Shown here piece after piece: positions 1-9,406 of a stretch of 64,000 nucleotides of DNA (position 1 is the first letter of the stretch; each line of letters starts with the position of its first letter). Under the pieces are notes generated by a model. That model had not been told where the DNA came from, did not search any database, and saw only the letters and a list, made by a program, of their open reading frames with translations. The stretch is from Chitinophaga varians (GTDB lineage Bacteria; Bacteroidota; Bacteroidia; Chitinophagales; Chitinophagaceae), in assembly GCF_014529945.1 (NCBI RefSeq), contig NZ_JACVFB010000003.1, forward strand, positions 620,001 through 684,000, given 5' to 3'. The position numbers and the translations under genes were made by a program.

Positions 1-1222
1 CCAGGTCTACTACCGGCACTTCAGCCGCCACCAGTGGGCTCATCGCCAGCTGATGATCGGGGATTAATTCTTTCTTTCCCGGCTGGCCGGCTTTAACGCC
101 CGCTTTGCGAATATACAACTGTTGTTGCAAGAATGCGATTTCTGTTGCCACCAATGGTGATAAAATCAATATTTCATCCTGATGGGGCAGGTAACTATAG
201 CCATCGGGCAACTGTATCCAGGAAGATAATAACTCCCGTTCTTTGGCGTTGACAACGCCCAATTTCGTCTCTTTACGTTTCGCCGCGTGGGCCATGTCCC
301 GCTTGCGGAAACAGCTGATAAAAAAGCCTTCTCCCTTAAGACGGTTAGGATAAAAACGATAACCGGTACAATTTCGTGTATCCGTTACCGTTGGTATTAT
401 CTGCCATTCGTCCGGCACGTTCAGCGGAATATTTTCCAGTTCAAAATGGTCCGCCAGCCACTCCAGAATCATTTCATCTTCTTCTTTTGAGAAAGAACAG
501 GTAGAATAAATGAGTATACCATCTTCCTTCAGCGCAGGCAACACATCAGCCAAAATCCGCTGTTGGCGCTGGCTGCAGAGCGCCACATTTTCCGGGGACC
601 ATTCCAGTATCAGCTCCGGATCGCGGCGGAAAAGACCGGAGCCCGAACAGGGAGCATCAATCACGATCAAATCAAAATACCCGGGCATACGGCTGAAATC
701 ACGCGGATCATTATTGCTCACGACCACATTGGCAGCCCCCCACTTACTGAGATTATCCGCCAGCAAAGCAGCCCTTGGCTTGATCACCTCATTGGCCACC
801 AGCATACTTTGCTCATTGAGCAACGATTGTAACAAGGTAGACTTACCTCCCGGCGCCGCACAGAGGTCCAATACCTTCAGCGGCTGGCTGAGATCTACCG
901 TTGACCGCACAGCATGTTCGAGGAACATGGAAGAGGCCTCCTGCACATAATACGCGCCTGCATGAAAGTAAGGATCGAAGGTAAAAGAAGGCCGTTGGGG
1001 CAGGTAATACCCGGCGGAACTCCAGGGTATCTGTGTAGCGTCACTGGCCGACAAGGCAGACAGGATATTTTCCCGCGTTCCCGCAGTACGTACTTTCAGT
1101 GGATTAAATCTCAGGGAAGTGATTTTCTCTGCGGCGGCATGCACCTGCTCAAACGGCGCCCGGTCAAAACCGGGAAGACCTTCCAGAGAAGCAATCAGTG
1201 CTGCGGGTAATTGATTGGACAA
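1..1222 (-). CDS. RsmB/RsmF-type 16S rRNA (cytosine-C5) methyltransferase, partial
   Basis: Uses S-adenosylmethionine to methylate a cytosine in rRNA (NOL1/NOP2/Sun family). About 407 residues are visible and the C-terminus lies beyond the window. Seen in the translation: the SAM-binding motif LCAAPGGKSTLL, the motif IV catalytic cysteine in DAPCSGSG, and the motif VI cysteine in YSTCSFSKEEDE. The residues after the catalytic domain resemble the RsmF-type C-terminal extension rather than the N-terminal NusB domain of RsmB. The only start that covers the whole N-terminal domain is TTG at 1222; the first in-frame ATG lies inside the methyltransferase fold. The gene follows pntB on the same strand, separated by a long palindrome. 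Family assignment is firm; the exact target base is not. Confidence 0.88.
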   Translation of the reverse strand, partial: MSNQLPAALIASLEGLPGFDRAPFEQVHAAAEKITSLRFNPLKVRTAGTRENILSALSASDATQIPWSSAGYYLPQRPSFTFDPYFHAGAYYVQEASSMFLEHAVRSTVDLSQPLKVLDLCAAPGGKSTLLQSLLNEQSMLVANEVIKPRAALLADNLSKWGAANVVVSNNDPRDFSRMPGYFDLIVIDAPCSGSGLFRRDPELILEWSPENVALCSQRQQRILADVLPALKEDGILIYSTCSFSKEEDEMILEWLADHFELENIPLNVPDEWQIIPTVTDTRNCTGYRFYPNRLKGEGFFISCFRKRDMAHAAKRKETKLGVVNAKERELLSSWIQLPDGYSYLPHQDEILILSPLVATEIAFLQQQLYIRKAGVKAGQPGKKELIPDHQLAMSPLVAAEVPVVDL

Positions 1223-1258
1223 TGCTCTTTTTCCGCAAAAATACGAAGGTTCATGGTT

Positions 1259-1411
1259 CTCGCAAAGGCACAAAGCAGCAAAGAGCGCAAAGATTATTTT
1301 AAGTCTTAAATAAGAAAGCAAAGGAGCGAAGATCACACTTTATCTCCGCTCCTTTGCTTTCTCTGCTCGCTGATAGCCTTTGCGCTCTTTGCTGCTTTGC
1401 GCCTCTGCGAG
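1259..1411. repeat. Nested intergenic palindrome A
   Basis: Outer arms 1259-1292 and 1378-1411 are reverse complements at 32 of 34 positions. Inner arms 1313-1328 and 1347-1362 match perfectly over 16 bp. The right outer arm ends 2 bp before the pntB stop codon. The words (AAAGCAGCAAAG, CAAAGGAGC) recur in the palindrome at 46895-47048. It could act as a terminator of pntB and may be a mobile palindromic repeat. It contains no gene. Confidence 0.85.
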
Positions 1412-1413
1412 CA

Positions 1414-2952
1414 CTATACTTGCTTGATTTCTGCCACCAGCTGCTGCAATACCTGTTTCGCATCACCAAACAGCATGGATGTTTTTGGTTGAAAAAACAA
1501 CTCATTTTCGATGCCTGCATAACCAGGCTTCATACTACGTTTATTCACGATTACCAGTTTCGCGTTTTCCACTTCCAGAATGGGCATTCCGTAAATGGGG
1601 CTGGCAGGATCGTTTTTAGCGGCCGGGTTCACCACATCATTGGCCCCCAGTACCAGTACTGCATCGGTAGTAGGCATTTCAGCGTTGGCATCTTCCATCT
1701 CCAGCAATTTCTCATAGGGCACATCGGCCTCCGCCAACAACACGTTCATATGACCGGGCATACGGCCCGCCACCGGATGGATCGCATATTTCACTTCCAC
1801 CCCTTTATCTTCCAGTAGTTTTTCCAGTTCATGACAGGCATGTTGCGCCTGTGCTACCGCAAGGCCATAACCCGGGACGATCATCACTTTGCTGGCATAG
1901 GCCATCACCACGGCCGCATCAGACAAACTGATTTCCTTATAGCTGCCCTGTTCCCCGCCTCCTGCCGCTGCAGCTGCGCTACCGCCACCAAAAGAACCAA
2001 TCAGCACATTTTTCAGGGAGCGGTTCATCGCCTGGCACATCAGGATAGTCAGGATAGTGCCCGCAGATCCTACCAGGATACCACCGGTGAGCATCACCGG
2101 GTTGTTGTACAGGAAACCACCACAGGCGGCCGCCACACCGGTAAATGAGTTGAGCAGGGATATTACCACGGGCATATCTGCGCCGCCGATCGGTAATACG
2201 AACAGGATACCATATATCAGCGCACAGGCCAGTACGAGGTAGAACAATAACTGAAAGCTAAGCAGGGAATGTGTAGCATTGATTTCTGCGGCAGCTTCCA
2301 CGCGTCCGTTGACGGTCCAGATCAATACCACTGCGCCAATAAGCACCACTGCCATTACCACCAGGTTCACGATATGCTGGCCTTTAAAAGCAAAGTCTTT
2401 GATACGGCCATTCAGTTTTCCCCATGCAATCACGCTGCCGGCGAAAGAAACGGCGCCAATGATCAGGCCGAGGAGAATGATCAGCAAATGCCCGCGAAGG
2501 TCGTGTTGCAGCGCTCCAGCCGCGGCCGCCCATATCTCCCCGATCGCGCGGCCTAATGACCCGTCGTCAGAAATCCGGATATTGATGTTAAAACCGGGAT
2601 GCAGCAGATGATCAAATTCCACGATCGATATCAGGGCCGCGCAGGCGCCTCCCATACCGTTGAACATGCTCACCATTTCAGGCATGGCCGTCATCTTGAC
2701 TTTTTTCGCCGCCATGACGCCAATGACGCTGCCTATTAAAAGGCCGGCAGCGATCCAGCCGTAGTTATGCAGATGTTTTCCTTCAGATTTATAGAGGAAG
2801 ATAGTGCCCACAATGGCGAGCGCCATACCGGCTGCGGCCACCAGATTGCCTTTGCGGGCGGTATCCGGTTTACTGAGCATTTTCAGGCCAAGGATAAACG
2901 TAACAGAGCCGATCAGGTAGATGATGGATAGTACACTGAGTCCCATAAACAT
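1414..2952 (-). CDS. pntB: NAD(P) transhydrogenase subunit beta
   Basis: Beta subunit of the proton-translocating transhydrogenase, which couples proton re-entry to hydride transfer from NADH to NADP+ at the inner membrane. The 512-residue protein has about eight to nine hydrophobic membrane segments in its first 320 residues. The C-terminal dIII domain follows and binds NADP(H): the motif VPGYGLAVAQAQHA and the stretch ending VLVLGANDVVNPAA are clear. It is somewhat longer than the E. coli protein (about 460). It is the third gene of a split pntA1-pntA2-pntB set, 14 bp after pntA2. The promoter is probably shared with hemH or lies in the hemG-pntA1 gap. Confidence 0.95.
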   Translation of the reverse strand: MFMGLSVLSIIYLIGSVTFILGLKMLSKPDTARKGNLVAAAGMALAIVGTIFLYKSEGKHLHNYGWIAAGLLIGSVIGVMAAKKVKMTAMPEMVSMFNGMGGACAALISIVEFDHLLHPGFNINIRISDDGSLGRAIGEIWAAAAGALQHDLRGHLLIILLGLIIGAVSFAGSVIAWGKLNGRIKDFAFKGQHIVNLVVMAVVLIGAVVLIWTVNGRVEAAAEINATHSLLSFQLLFYLVLACALIYGILFVLPIGGADMPVVISLLNSFTGVAAACGGFLYNNPVMLTGGILVGSAGTILTILMCQAMNRSLKNVLIGSFGGGSAAAAAGGGEQGSYKEISLSDAAVVMAYASKVMIVPGYGLAVAQAQHACHELEKLLEDKGVEVKYAIHPVAGRMPGHMNVLLAEADVPYEKLLEMEDANAEMPTTDAVLVLGANDVVNPAAKNDPASPIYGMPILEVENAKLVIVNKRSMKPGYAGIENELFFQPKTSMLFGDAKQVLQQLVAEIKQV

Positions 2953-2966
2953 TGCGCTTTAAACCG

Positions 2967-3278
2967 TTATTTCTTTTTCTTTTTGAACATCTCCAACATA
3001 CGGTCTGTTACCACGAAACCGCCCACCACATTGACCGTACCCAGAATTACCGCCAGGAAGCCCAGTATCAGTGCGAGATAGTTGTCCTTCTCCGCCTGTC
3101 CCATGACGATGATCGCACCGATGATCACCACTCCGTGAATAGCATTGGCGCCGCTCATCAGCGGCGTGTGCAATACGGAAGGTACCCGTGAAATCACCTC
3201 CACTCCCAGGAAAATGGAGAGGATCACGATATAGATCAGCTCTATATGTTGTTGAAAAAAAGATAGAATATGTTCCAT
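2967..3278 (-). CDS. pntA2: NAD(P) transhydrogenase subunit alpha, membrane part
   Basis: Small membrane portion (part of dII) of the alpha subunit, encoded as a separate 103-residue protein as in many Bacteroidota and Alphaproteobacteria with a three-gene transhydrogenase. It has about three hydrophobic helices, the pattern SRVPSVLHTPLMSGANAIHG typical of this domain, and ends in a lysine-rich tail (MFKKKKK) expected on the cytoplasmic face. ATG at 3278. It lies 39 bp after pntA1 and 14 bp before pntB, so the three are surely co-transcribed. Confidence 0.94.
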   Translation of the reverse strand: MEHILSFFQQHIELIYIVILSIFLGVEVISRVPSVLHTPLMSGANAIHGVVIIGAIIVMGQAEKDNYLALILGFLAVILGTVNVVGGFVVTDRMLEMFKKKKK

Positions 3279-3317
3279 GCTTGCGGTATTTGATTAGTCG
3301 GTACAGTCCGGTGCCAT

Positions 3318-4463
3318 TCAGCTTTGTACGCTGCTGGTGGCCGGCTTCGCGCTTTTCAGGCGCTCGTGAAGGATTTCACCGTTATGGGTGATGCAGGCGC
3401 CCCGCACAATGTCATCCTCCAAATTCAACTGCAGGTTTCCCTCTTTGGTTAGTATGAGTTTCAGAAAATTGAAAACGTTTTTAGCGTATAGTTTGCTGGC
3501 ATCTGCCGGCATGGAGGCGGCAAGATTGGAATCTCCGATGATGGTAACACCCTGATAATGCACGGTTTCATTGTTTCGGGTAAGGGCGGTGTTACCTCCT
3601 GTGGAAGCGGCCAGGTCTACGATGACAGCACCGCTGCGCATCTGGTCGAGCATAGGTTGCGTCACCAGCACCGGCGCTTTTTTACCCGGTATCTGGGCCG
3701 TGGTGATCACGATATCTGCTTTGGCAATACTTTCTGCGATTTTAGCCTGCTGTTTCTGTTGATAGTCCTCATTTTGCTCTACCGCATAACCACCGGCAGC
3801 AGAAGCATCTGCGGCGCCATCCACTTCCACGAAGCGGGCACCCAGGCTCATCACCTCTTCTTTTACGGCCGGCCGGGTATCAAACACTTCCACCACGGCC
3901 CCCAGCCTTCTGGCGGTGGCAATGGCCTGGAGGCCGGCCACCCCGGCGCCCAGTATCAGCACTTTGGCCGGCGCAATACTGCCCGCGGCCGTCATAAACA
4001 TGGGAAAATAACGGGAATAGCTATACGCTGCCAGCAATACCGCCTTATAACCGGCAATATTGGCCTGGGAACTGAGCACGTCCATCACCTGCGCCCGCGT
4101 GGTGCGGGGAATAGCATCGAGGCTCAGCGCTGTAAGCTGTTGGGTGGCCCAAAATGCTACCTCTTCAGGACGGAATAGCGGCTGTAATACGCCCAGGATC
4201 ACTTTCCCGGCGGGTATCTGTGCCGCCAGCTCCCGCGGTGGCGGCTGTAGCGTAAAAATAATGTCTGACTGGGAAAGAATTTCAGCGGCAGTTTTGATCT
4301 GCGCGCCCGCCTGCATATAGGCGTCATCGTTATAGAAAGCCTGTGCGCCGGCACCCTGCTCCACCCACACGGTTACCGACATCTGCTGCAGCTGCTTCAC
4401 GATTTCAGGGGTGAGGGACACCCTGGGTTCGCCGTTTTTTTCTTTTAAAATTCCTGCAATCAT
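3318..4463 (-). CDS. pntA1: NAD(P) transhydrogenase subunit alpha, NAD-binding part
   Basis: Soluble dI domain that binds NAD(H) and exchanges hydride with dIII of PntB. 381 residues from ATG 4463 (MIAGILKEKNGEPRVSL), which matches the usual N-terminus of this family (alanine dehydrogenase/PNT fold). A longer reading frame reaches 4505 but would add an atypical leader. The Rossmann motif LILGAGVAGLQAIATARRLG and the alanine dehydrogenase/PNT signature region near the N-terminus are present. It starts 62 bp after hemG on the same strand, so it may be part of a hemH-hemG-pnt transcript, though an internal promoter in that gap cannot be excluded. Confidence 0.93.
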   Translation of the reverse strand: MIAGILKEKNGEPRVSLTPEIVKQLQQMSVTVWVEQGAGAQAFYNDDAYMQAGAQIKTAAEILSQSDIIFTLQPPPRELAAQIPAGKVILGVLQPLFRPEEVAFWATQQLTALSLDAIPRTTRAQVMDVLSSQANIAGYKAVLLAAYSYSRYFPMFMTAAGSIAPAKVLILGAGVAGLQAIATARRLGAVVEVFDTRPAVKEEVMSLGARFVEVDGAADASAAGGYAVEQNEDYQQKQQAKIAESIAKADIVITTAQIPGKKAPVLVTQPMLDQMRSGAVIVDLAASTGGNTALTRNNETVHYQGVTIIGDSNLAASMPADASKLYAKNVFNFLKLILTKEGNLQLNLEDDIVRGACITHNGEILHERLKSAKPATSSVQS

Positions 4464-4525
4464 CTGGTGGAAATTTATAATGGAATTTAAAGAAAAAAAC
4501 GGCAACTACGAAACAAAATCGTTGA

Positions 4526-5875
4526 TTAATTTTTCTTCAGCGTATCCGCCAGCGACGCAGCATGCTGTATCAGCGCAGGTAAGGCCACTCCCTGCACAAA
4601 ATTGCTTCTGACCAGGATACCGGGATAGTTATGCTCCATCGTGGCAACAGCGCTGCGCAACTTTGCATGTCCGATGTTCAGCTGGGGGATCGCCTGCTGT
4701 ATAAAGCTGAAATGCTGCATCACCGGGGCAGCCGTCAGCCCCAGCAGGGAACGGATCTCTTTGATTACTGTTTCCTGCAACTGCGCGATGCCCAGCTCAT
4801 CGAAATAATGCTCCTGGCGGGAACCGCCTGTAAATACGGTCAACAGCAGCTTTCCGGCTGGTGCTTTATGCGGGAAGATGGCAGAATTGCAGATGGCGCC
4901 GAGGAAATGCAGCTTCTCTGCATCCGGTACGAGGAAACCAAAGCCTTCCAGCGGCTGCGGCAGGGCGCTGGCGTCAAAGCCCAGGTGCAGTACGCCCATA
5001 CGCGGATAATATACCTGTTGCAATAAGGCAGCCAGGCCCTGGTCCAGCCCCGCGAGCTGCCGCCCGGCAGTATAGGCCGGCGTAGTCAGGATGATACGGT
5101 CAGCCTCCAGCACCGTTTCACCGCCATGCTCTTCACCAATCACCTGATAACCGCCAACGGGGGAAACCGCAATATTTTTTACGGTACACTCAAAACGTAC
5201 CGGTGTTTGCAACTTCTCCTGCAGACGCCGCGTCAGTGTTTGATTACCACCGGCCAGGCTGATGATTTTACGGCCCGCCATCACGCCTTTCTCTTTCATG
5301 AGGCCCTTGGTGACGCTACCGTATTCCCTTTCCCAGCGCGGCAAAGCAGGCAACACTTCGCTGATGCTCATCAGGTCTGGATTACCGGCATAGATACCGG
5401 ATAATATCGGGTCAAATAAATAATCGGCTATTTCTTTATTGAACCGGCGCTCCACAAAATGAGTCACCGTCTCTTCTCCCTGTACAGGCGCAGGTTTGCG
5501 GAAACGTTCTGTAAAAAGTCGCCATTTGCTGCCACGACTGATATAATCAGAACCCATGATCTTGAACGGGTGGGGCGACACAGCATGCAACCGGTTGTTT
5601 CTCACCAGAAAGCGGTTTTTGCTGACAGCAGCGGCAGGCTGTATCTCCTGCTCCAGCCCGATTTCCTGCAGGAACGCCATCGTTTCCGGCGTAGCAGCAA
5701 TCGTATTCGGGCCAGCGTCCAGTTCAAAGCCTTCTTTATTGAATGAGTGTATCACACCACCGCTATGACTGGCTGCTTCGAGCACCTGATAAGGCACGGC
5801 TCTTTTTTGCAGCTCATAGGCGATGCTCAGGCCGGAAATACCGGCCCCGATGATCAAAACGGGTTTCTGTGGCAT
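4526..5875 (-). CDS. hemG: Protoporphyrinogen oxidase, FAD-dependent (HemY type)
   Basis: Oxidises protoporphyrinogen IX to protoporphyrin IX (or coproporphyrinogen III in the alternative route), the penultimate heme step. 449 residues, usual for the oxygen-dependent FAD family. The N-terminal dinucleotide-binding motif IIGAGISGLSIAYEL (residues about 8-22) and the substrate-channel stretch FELDAGPNTIA are clear, and the C-terminal FAD contact IPQLNIGH region fits the family. It lies 10 bp after hemH. Because HemF, which makes protoporphyrinogen IX, is also in this cluster and no HemQ is seen here, the classical protoporphyrin route is the likelier one. Confidence 0.94.
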   Translation of the reverse strand: MPQKPVLIIGAGISGLSIAYELQKRAVPYQVLEAASHSGGVIHSFNKEGFELDAGPNTIAATPETMAFLQEIGLEQEIQPAAAVSKNRFLVRNNRLHAVSPHPFKIMGSDYISRGSKWRLFTERFRKPAPVQGEETVTHFVERRFNKEIADYLFDPILSGIYAGNPDLMSISEVLPALPRWEREYGSVTKGLMKEKGVMAGRKIISLAGGNQTLTRRLQEKLQTPVRFECTVKNIAVSPVGGYQVIGEEHGGETVLEADRIILTTPAYTAGRQLAGLDQGLAALLQQVYYPRMGVLHLGFDASALPQPLEGFGFLVPDAEKLHFLGAICNSAIFPHKAPAGKLLLTVFTGGSRQEHYFDELGIAQLQETVIKEIRSLLGLTAAPVMQHFSFIQQAIPQLNIGHAKLRSAVATMEHNYPGILVRSNFVQGVALPALIQHAASLADTLKKN

Positions 5876-5885
5876 ATGGACAAGA

Positions 5886-6929
5886 TTATACGGTTTCCGC
5901 TTGCATGATCTGGTGGCAGTACTTAACGATAGCGTTTACCCACATCGGATGTACATTCAGACAGGGGATCATGGTGAAACTATCACCACCATTGCTCATG
6001 AACGAATGTTTTCCTTCTACTGCAATTTCTTCCAGTGTTTCCAGACAATCAGATACAAATGCCGGGCATACTACCAGCAGCTTTTTCTTTCCCTCTTTGG
6101 GCAATGTCTCCAACAATCCTGCTGTATAAGGTTTCAGCCATTCTTCACGACCGAGGCGTGACTGGAAAGAGATACCCCATTTCTCACGGGGCAGTCCCAG
6201 TTTAGCTGCCACCAGTTCTGCTGTTATCGTCACCTGATGCCGGTAACAATACTGGTGTGCCGGCGATTTCACATGACAGCAGTCTGTCACCTTCATACAA
6301 TGATGCCCTGTCACATCACCTTTGCGGATATGCCGCTCCGGTACGCCGTGGTAGCTGAACAACACATAGTCATAGTTCTGTTGCAGGAACGGACGCATAC
6401 TTTCTGCTACGGCATCGATGTAGGCAGGCTCATCATAGAATGGAGGAATGATAGAAAGCCTGAACTTATATTTTTTCTTCTTGTAGATTTCTTTTGCATA
6501 CTCCGCCGCTGTTTCATAGGAAGACATTGCGTAATGCGGATATAAAGGCAGCACGATCACCTCTTTGAGCTGTGGGTTCTTTTTCAGCAAATTGTCAAAT
6601 GCCTCTTCCGGATGCGGATTACCGTAACGCATGGCTATCTCCACCGGTACGTCCATATCATGCTGCACAGCCGCCTGCAATTGTTTGGTCAGGACGATCA
6701 ACGGAGAGCCATCTTCCCACCAGATAGAAGAATAAGCTTCGGCGGACTTCTCAGCACGGCGCGGGACAATGATCCCTTCTATCAGTATTTTACGGAACAG
6801 CCATGGATAGTCAATCACACGCTTGTCCATCAGAAACTCCAGCAGATAACGTTTTACATCAGGAACTGCCGTGCTATCGGGTGACCCCAGGTTCATCAGA
6901 ATAATGCCAACTTCAGATTTAGATACCAT
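5886..6929 (-). CDS. hemH: Ferrochelatase
   Basis: Inserts ferrous iron into protoporphyrin IX to give protoheme. 347 residues from ATG 6929 (MVSKSEVGIILMNLGSP). The family N-terminal motif and the active-site motif FSYHGVPERHIRKGD with its metal-binding histidine are visible, as is the C-terminal PAFVSDCLETLEEI signature. An in-frame extension upstream to 7115 lacks homology-like character and crosses the promoter region. A -7 box TACTTTTG reads toward hemH at 6948-6955. First gene of the minus-strand operon hemH-hemG-pnt, divergent from hemA. Confidence 0.95.
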   Translation of the reverse strand: MVSKSEVGIILMNLGSPDSTAVPDVKRYLLEFLMDKRVIDYPWLFRKILIEGIIVPRRAEKSAEAYSSIWWEDGSPLIVLTKQLQAAVQHDMDVPVEIAMRYGNPHPEEAFDNLLKKNPQLKEVIVLPLYPHYAMSSYETAAEYAKEIYKKKKYKFRLSIIPPFYDEPAYIDAVAESMRPFLQQNYDYVLFSYHGVPERHIRKGDVTGHHCMKVTDCCHVKSPAHQYCYRHQVTITAELVAAKLGLPREKWGISFQSRLGREEWLKPYTAGLLETLPKEGKKKLLVVCPAFVSDCLETLEEIAVEGKHSFMSNGGDSFTMIPCLNVHPMWVNAIVKYCHQIMQAETV

Positions 6930-6947
6930 GTGCTTTATAAATTGTTG

Positions 6948-6955
6948 CAAAAGTA
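6948..6955 (-). promoter_or_regulatory. Probable -7 box of the hemH operon
   Basis: TACTTTTG on the minus strand fits the Bacteroidota consensus TAnnTTTG and lies 18 bp before the hemH start. No clear TTG is seen at the -33 distance, so the assignment rests on the -7 box and position only. Confidence 0.45.
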
Positions 6956-7174
6956 AATAACAAATCCACATAAAATGCTTTTTCAGAAAGGGGCCTGTAA
7001 GCCCTGCTCCCGGCCCAAATGTCATGTGTTTGTAATGAATGCGGTGGTATTTTTCGTATATTCGTGCGGTCATCCGCCACAGTACCCAAAGCATGCAAAA
7101 CCTGATAAAAATCATTTTTTCGTCGTACAGAACACCAGTAGGAGAAATGACACACTAATGACAGCCTAAACCCT

Positions 7175-7203
7175 TTTGTTTGCGGCGTATCCAAGTATTT
7201 TTG
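7175..7203 (+). promoter_or_regulatory. Promoter of the hemACDEF operon
   Basis: TTTG at 7175-7178, a 17 bp spacer and TATTTTTG at 7196-7203 match the Bacteroidota -33/-7 pattern. Transcription would start near 7207, giving a leader of about 20 nt before the hemA ATG at 7227. It also argues against a longer hemA frame that would begin at 7176, inside the promoter. Confidence 0.6.
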
Positions 7204-7226
7204 CAGCCGGAAGCTTATTCAAGAAC

Positions 7227-8480
7227 ATGCAGGTCAGTCACTCAAAAGAAATAGCAAATTTTCATATCGTTGGGATCAACTATAAGAAAACAGACGCTGC
7301 TATCAGGGGATTATACGCCATTAATCCGGCCCAATACCAACAACTCCTGGAGCATGCCAGGACTGTGCAATTAGATGATCTCTTTGTACTCTCCACTTGT
7401 AACAGAACCGAGATATACGGGTTCGCCAATACACCTGGTGACCTGTTGGATTTGTTGTCCCGTGAAACCAACGGCGATCGTGTACAGCTGGAAGAACTGG
7501 CGTACATCAAATCCGGTGAAGAAGCCATTCGTCATCTGTATCAGGTAGGCACTGGTCTCGACTCCCAGATCCTCGGTGATTATGAGATCATCGGCCAGAT
7601 ACGCAATGCCGCCAAATTCGCTAAAGCACAACAGTGCCTCGGCAGTTTCCTGGAAAGACTGGTCAACAGCGTATTACAAGTCTCCAAACTGATCAAGACA
7701 GAAACCGGCCTTAGCAAAGGCACCGTATCAGTGGCATTTGCTACGGTACGCCTGCTCGAACGCCAATGCCCGGACATCCGCGATAAAAAAGTTGTACTGG
7801 TAGGTGTAGGCAAAATAGGCCGCAACACCTGCAAGAACATGATAGAATACCTGGGCGTAAAAGAGGTGACCCTCATTAACCGCACCCTCCAGGTGGCAGC
7901 CGATTTTGCGAACCAGCACGGACTGCGTTATGCGCCTTATGAAAATATGGTCGCTGAAATGCAGGCTGCTGACGTGGTACTCGTAGCCTCCAATGCCCCC
8001 GAACCTACGGTACTGGCATCCCACTTCCATCAGTCCTCTCCCAAACTGATCGTCGATCTCTCCATTCCTTTCAATGTGGAATCGGCAGTAGGCGATCTGG
8101 AACATATCTCCCTGATCAACGTCGACGAGCTGTCGAAAGTACAGGACGAAACCCTGCAAAACAGGCTGGGTGAAGTTCCCAAGGCCCTTGCCATCATCGA
8201 TGAGCACATGGCCGAATTCCTGTATTGGTACAAAATGCGCAAACATGCCGTAGTACTCAAGGCGGTCAAAGACAAATTGCAGGAGATACATACCCGCGAA
8301 ATACAACAACAGAAAAACGGCTCCGGCTATAAAGTGGAAGACATGGAACAAGTGTCCTCCCGTATTATCCAGAAAATGATCAATCTCATGGCAGGTAAGG
8401 TCCGCAAGGAAACTGACAAAAGCGACCTGTATATCGCCATGATCAATGATATTTTTGAGGCAGGAGTCAAGCAGGACTAA
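7227..8480 (+). CDS. hemA: Glutamyl-tRNA reductase
   Basis: NADPH-dependent reduction of glutamyl-tRNA(Glu) to glutamate-1-semialdehyde, the committed step of the C5 heme pathway. 417 residues from ATG 7227. The catalytic cysteine is Cys58 in VLSTCNRTE, followed by the LGDYEIIGQIR stretch equivalent to the GEPQI-LGQVK region. A Rossmann motif VLVGVGKIGRNTCKNM and a C-terminal helical dimerisation domain follow. It ends 5 bp before hemC and heads the operon. The start is set by the -7 box just upstream. Confidence 0.96.
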   Translation: MQVSHSKEIANFHIVGINYKKTDAAIRGLYAINPAQYQQLLEHARTVQLDDLFVLSTCNRTEIYGFANTPGDLLDLLSRETNGDRVQLEELAYIKSGEEAIRHLYQVGTGLDSQILGDYEIIGQIRNAAKFAKAQQCLGSFLERLVNSVLQVSKLIKTETGLSKGTVSVAFATVRLLERQCPDIRDKKVVLVGVGKIGRNTCKNMIEYLGVKEVTLINRTLQVAADFANQHGLRYAPYENMVAEMQAADVVLVASNAPEPTVLASHFHQSSPKLIVDLSIPFNVESAVGDLEHISLINVDELSKVQDETLQNRLGEVPKALAIIDEHMAEFLYWYKMRKHAVVLKAVKDKLQEIHTREIQQQKNGSGYKVEDMEQVSSRIIQKMINLMAGKVRKETDKSDLYIAMINDIFEAGVKQD

Positions 8481-8485
8481 TCATC

Positions 8486-9406
8486 ATGGACAAAATTATC
8501 AGGATAGGCACAAGAGAAAGCCAGCTGGCCTTATGGCAGGCTCACCAGGTTAATGACCTGCTTACCGCACAGGGCTATAAAACAACGCTGGTGCCCATCA
8601 AAAGCGAAGGCGATATCGACCTCGTTACTCCCCTGTACGAAATCGGTGTACAAGGCATCTTCACCAAAAGCCTCGATCTGGCGTTATTGAACAACCGCAT
8701 CGACATTGCCGTTCACTCTTTCAAAGACGTGCCCACACAGCTGCCGCAACAAATTGTGCAGGCCGCCGTACTGAAGCGCGGACCGGTAAAAGATCTGCTG
8801 GTATATAAAAACGATACGTCTTTCCTCGATCAGCCGGACTATGTGGCCCACATCGCCACCAGCAGCGTACGCCGCAAAGCACAGTGGCTGCGGAAATATC
8901 CGCAACACCAATTGCACAACCTGCGCGGCAACGTCAACACCCGCCTGCAAAAGCTCGCAGCTGAAAACTGGGACGGTGCTATCTTCGCTGTAGCCGGACT
9001 GGAAAGGATCAATGTACGCCCTGCTAACTCCATCGATCTCGACTGGATGCTGCCCGCTCCCGCACAAGGCGCGGTGGTGGCCGTATGTCGTGAAGACGAT
9101 ACTTTCTGCCGGGAAGCCTGTGCCGCCTTTAACGATGCGGAAACAGCCCTGTCCACTCATATTGAACGTGAATTCCTGCGCACCCTGATGGGCGGATGCA
9201 CCACCCCTATCAGCGCATATGCTCAAATACAAAACAACACCGTACACTTCAGCGGAGAACTCTGCAGCCTCGATGGCTCCCGGTTCTTTAGCATCAGCCG
9301 CGAAGTGGCAACAGAACAGGCACAACACCTCGGCCAATCCGCCGCGGAAGAAATCATGGCCCAGGGTGGCGCTGAAGTAGTAGCTGAAATCAGAAATGCC
9401 AAATAA
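8486..9406 (+). CDS. hemC: Hydroxymethylbilane synthase (porphobilinogen deaminase)
   Basis: Joins four porphobilinogen molecules into hydroxymethylbilane in the cytoplasm. 306 residues, normal length. The catalytic aspartate is Asp81 in HSFKDVPT, and the cysteine that carries the dipyrromethane cofactor is Cys238 in LMGGCTTPISAYAQ. The arginine-rich stretch ATSSVRRKAQW is also conserved. It overlaps hemD by 11 bp, so translation of the two is probably coupled. Confidence 0.96.
   Translation: MDKIIRIGTRESQLALWQAHQVNDLLTAQGYKTTLVPIKSEGDIDLVTPLYEIGVQGIFTKSLDLALLNNRIDIAVHSFKDVPTQLPQQIVQAAVLKRGPVKDLLVYKNDTSFLDQPDYVAHIATSSVRRKAQWLRKYPQHQLHNLRGNVNTRLQKLAAENWDGAIFAVAGLERINVRPANSIDLDWMLPAPAQGAVVAVCREDDTFCREACAAFNDAETALSTHIEREFLRTLMGGCTTPISAYAQIQNNTVHFSGELCSLDGSRFFSISREVATEQAQHLGQSAAEEIMAQGGAEVVAEIRNAK

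Noticed and set aside
7176..7226. Longer HemA with 17 extra N-terminal residues
   Set aside because: The TTG start lies within the -33 element and the extra residues do not match the family N-terminus.
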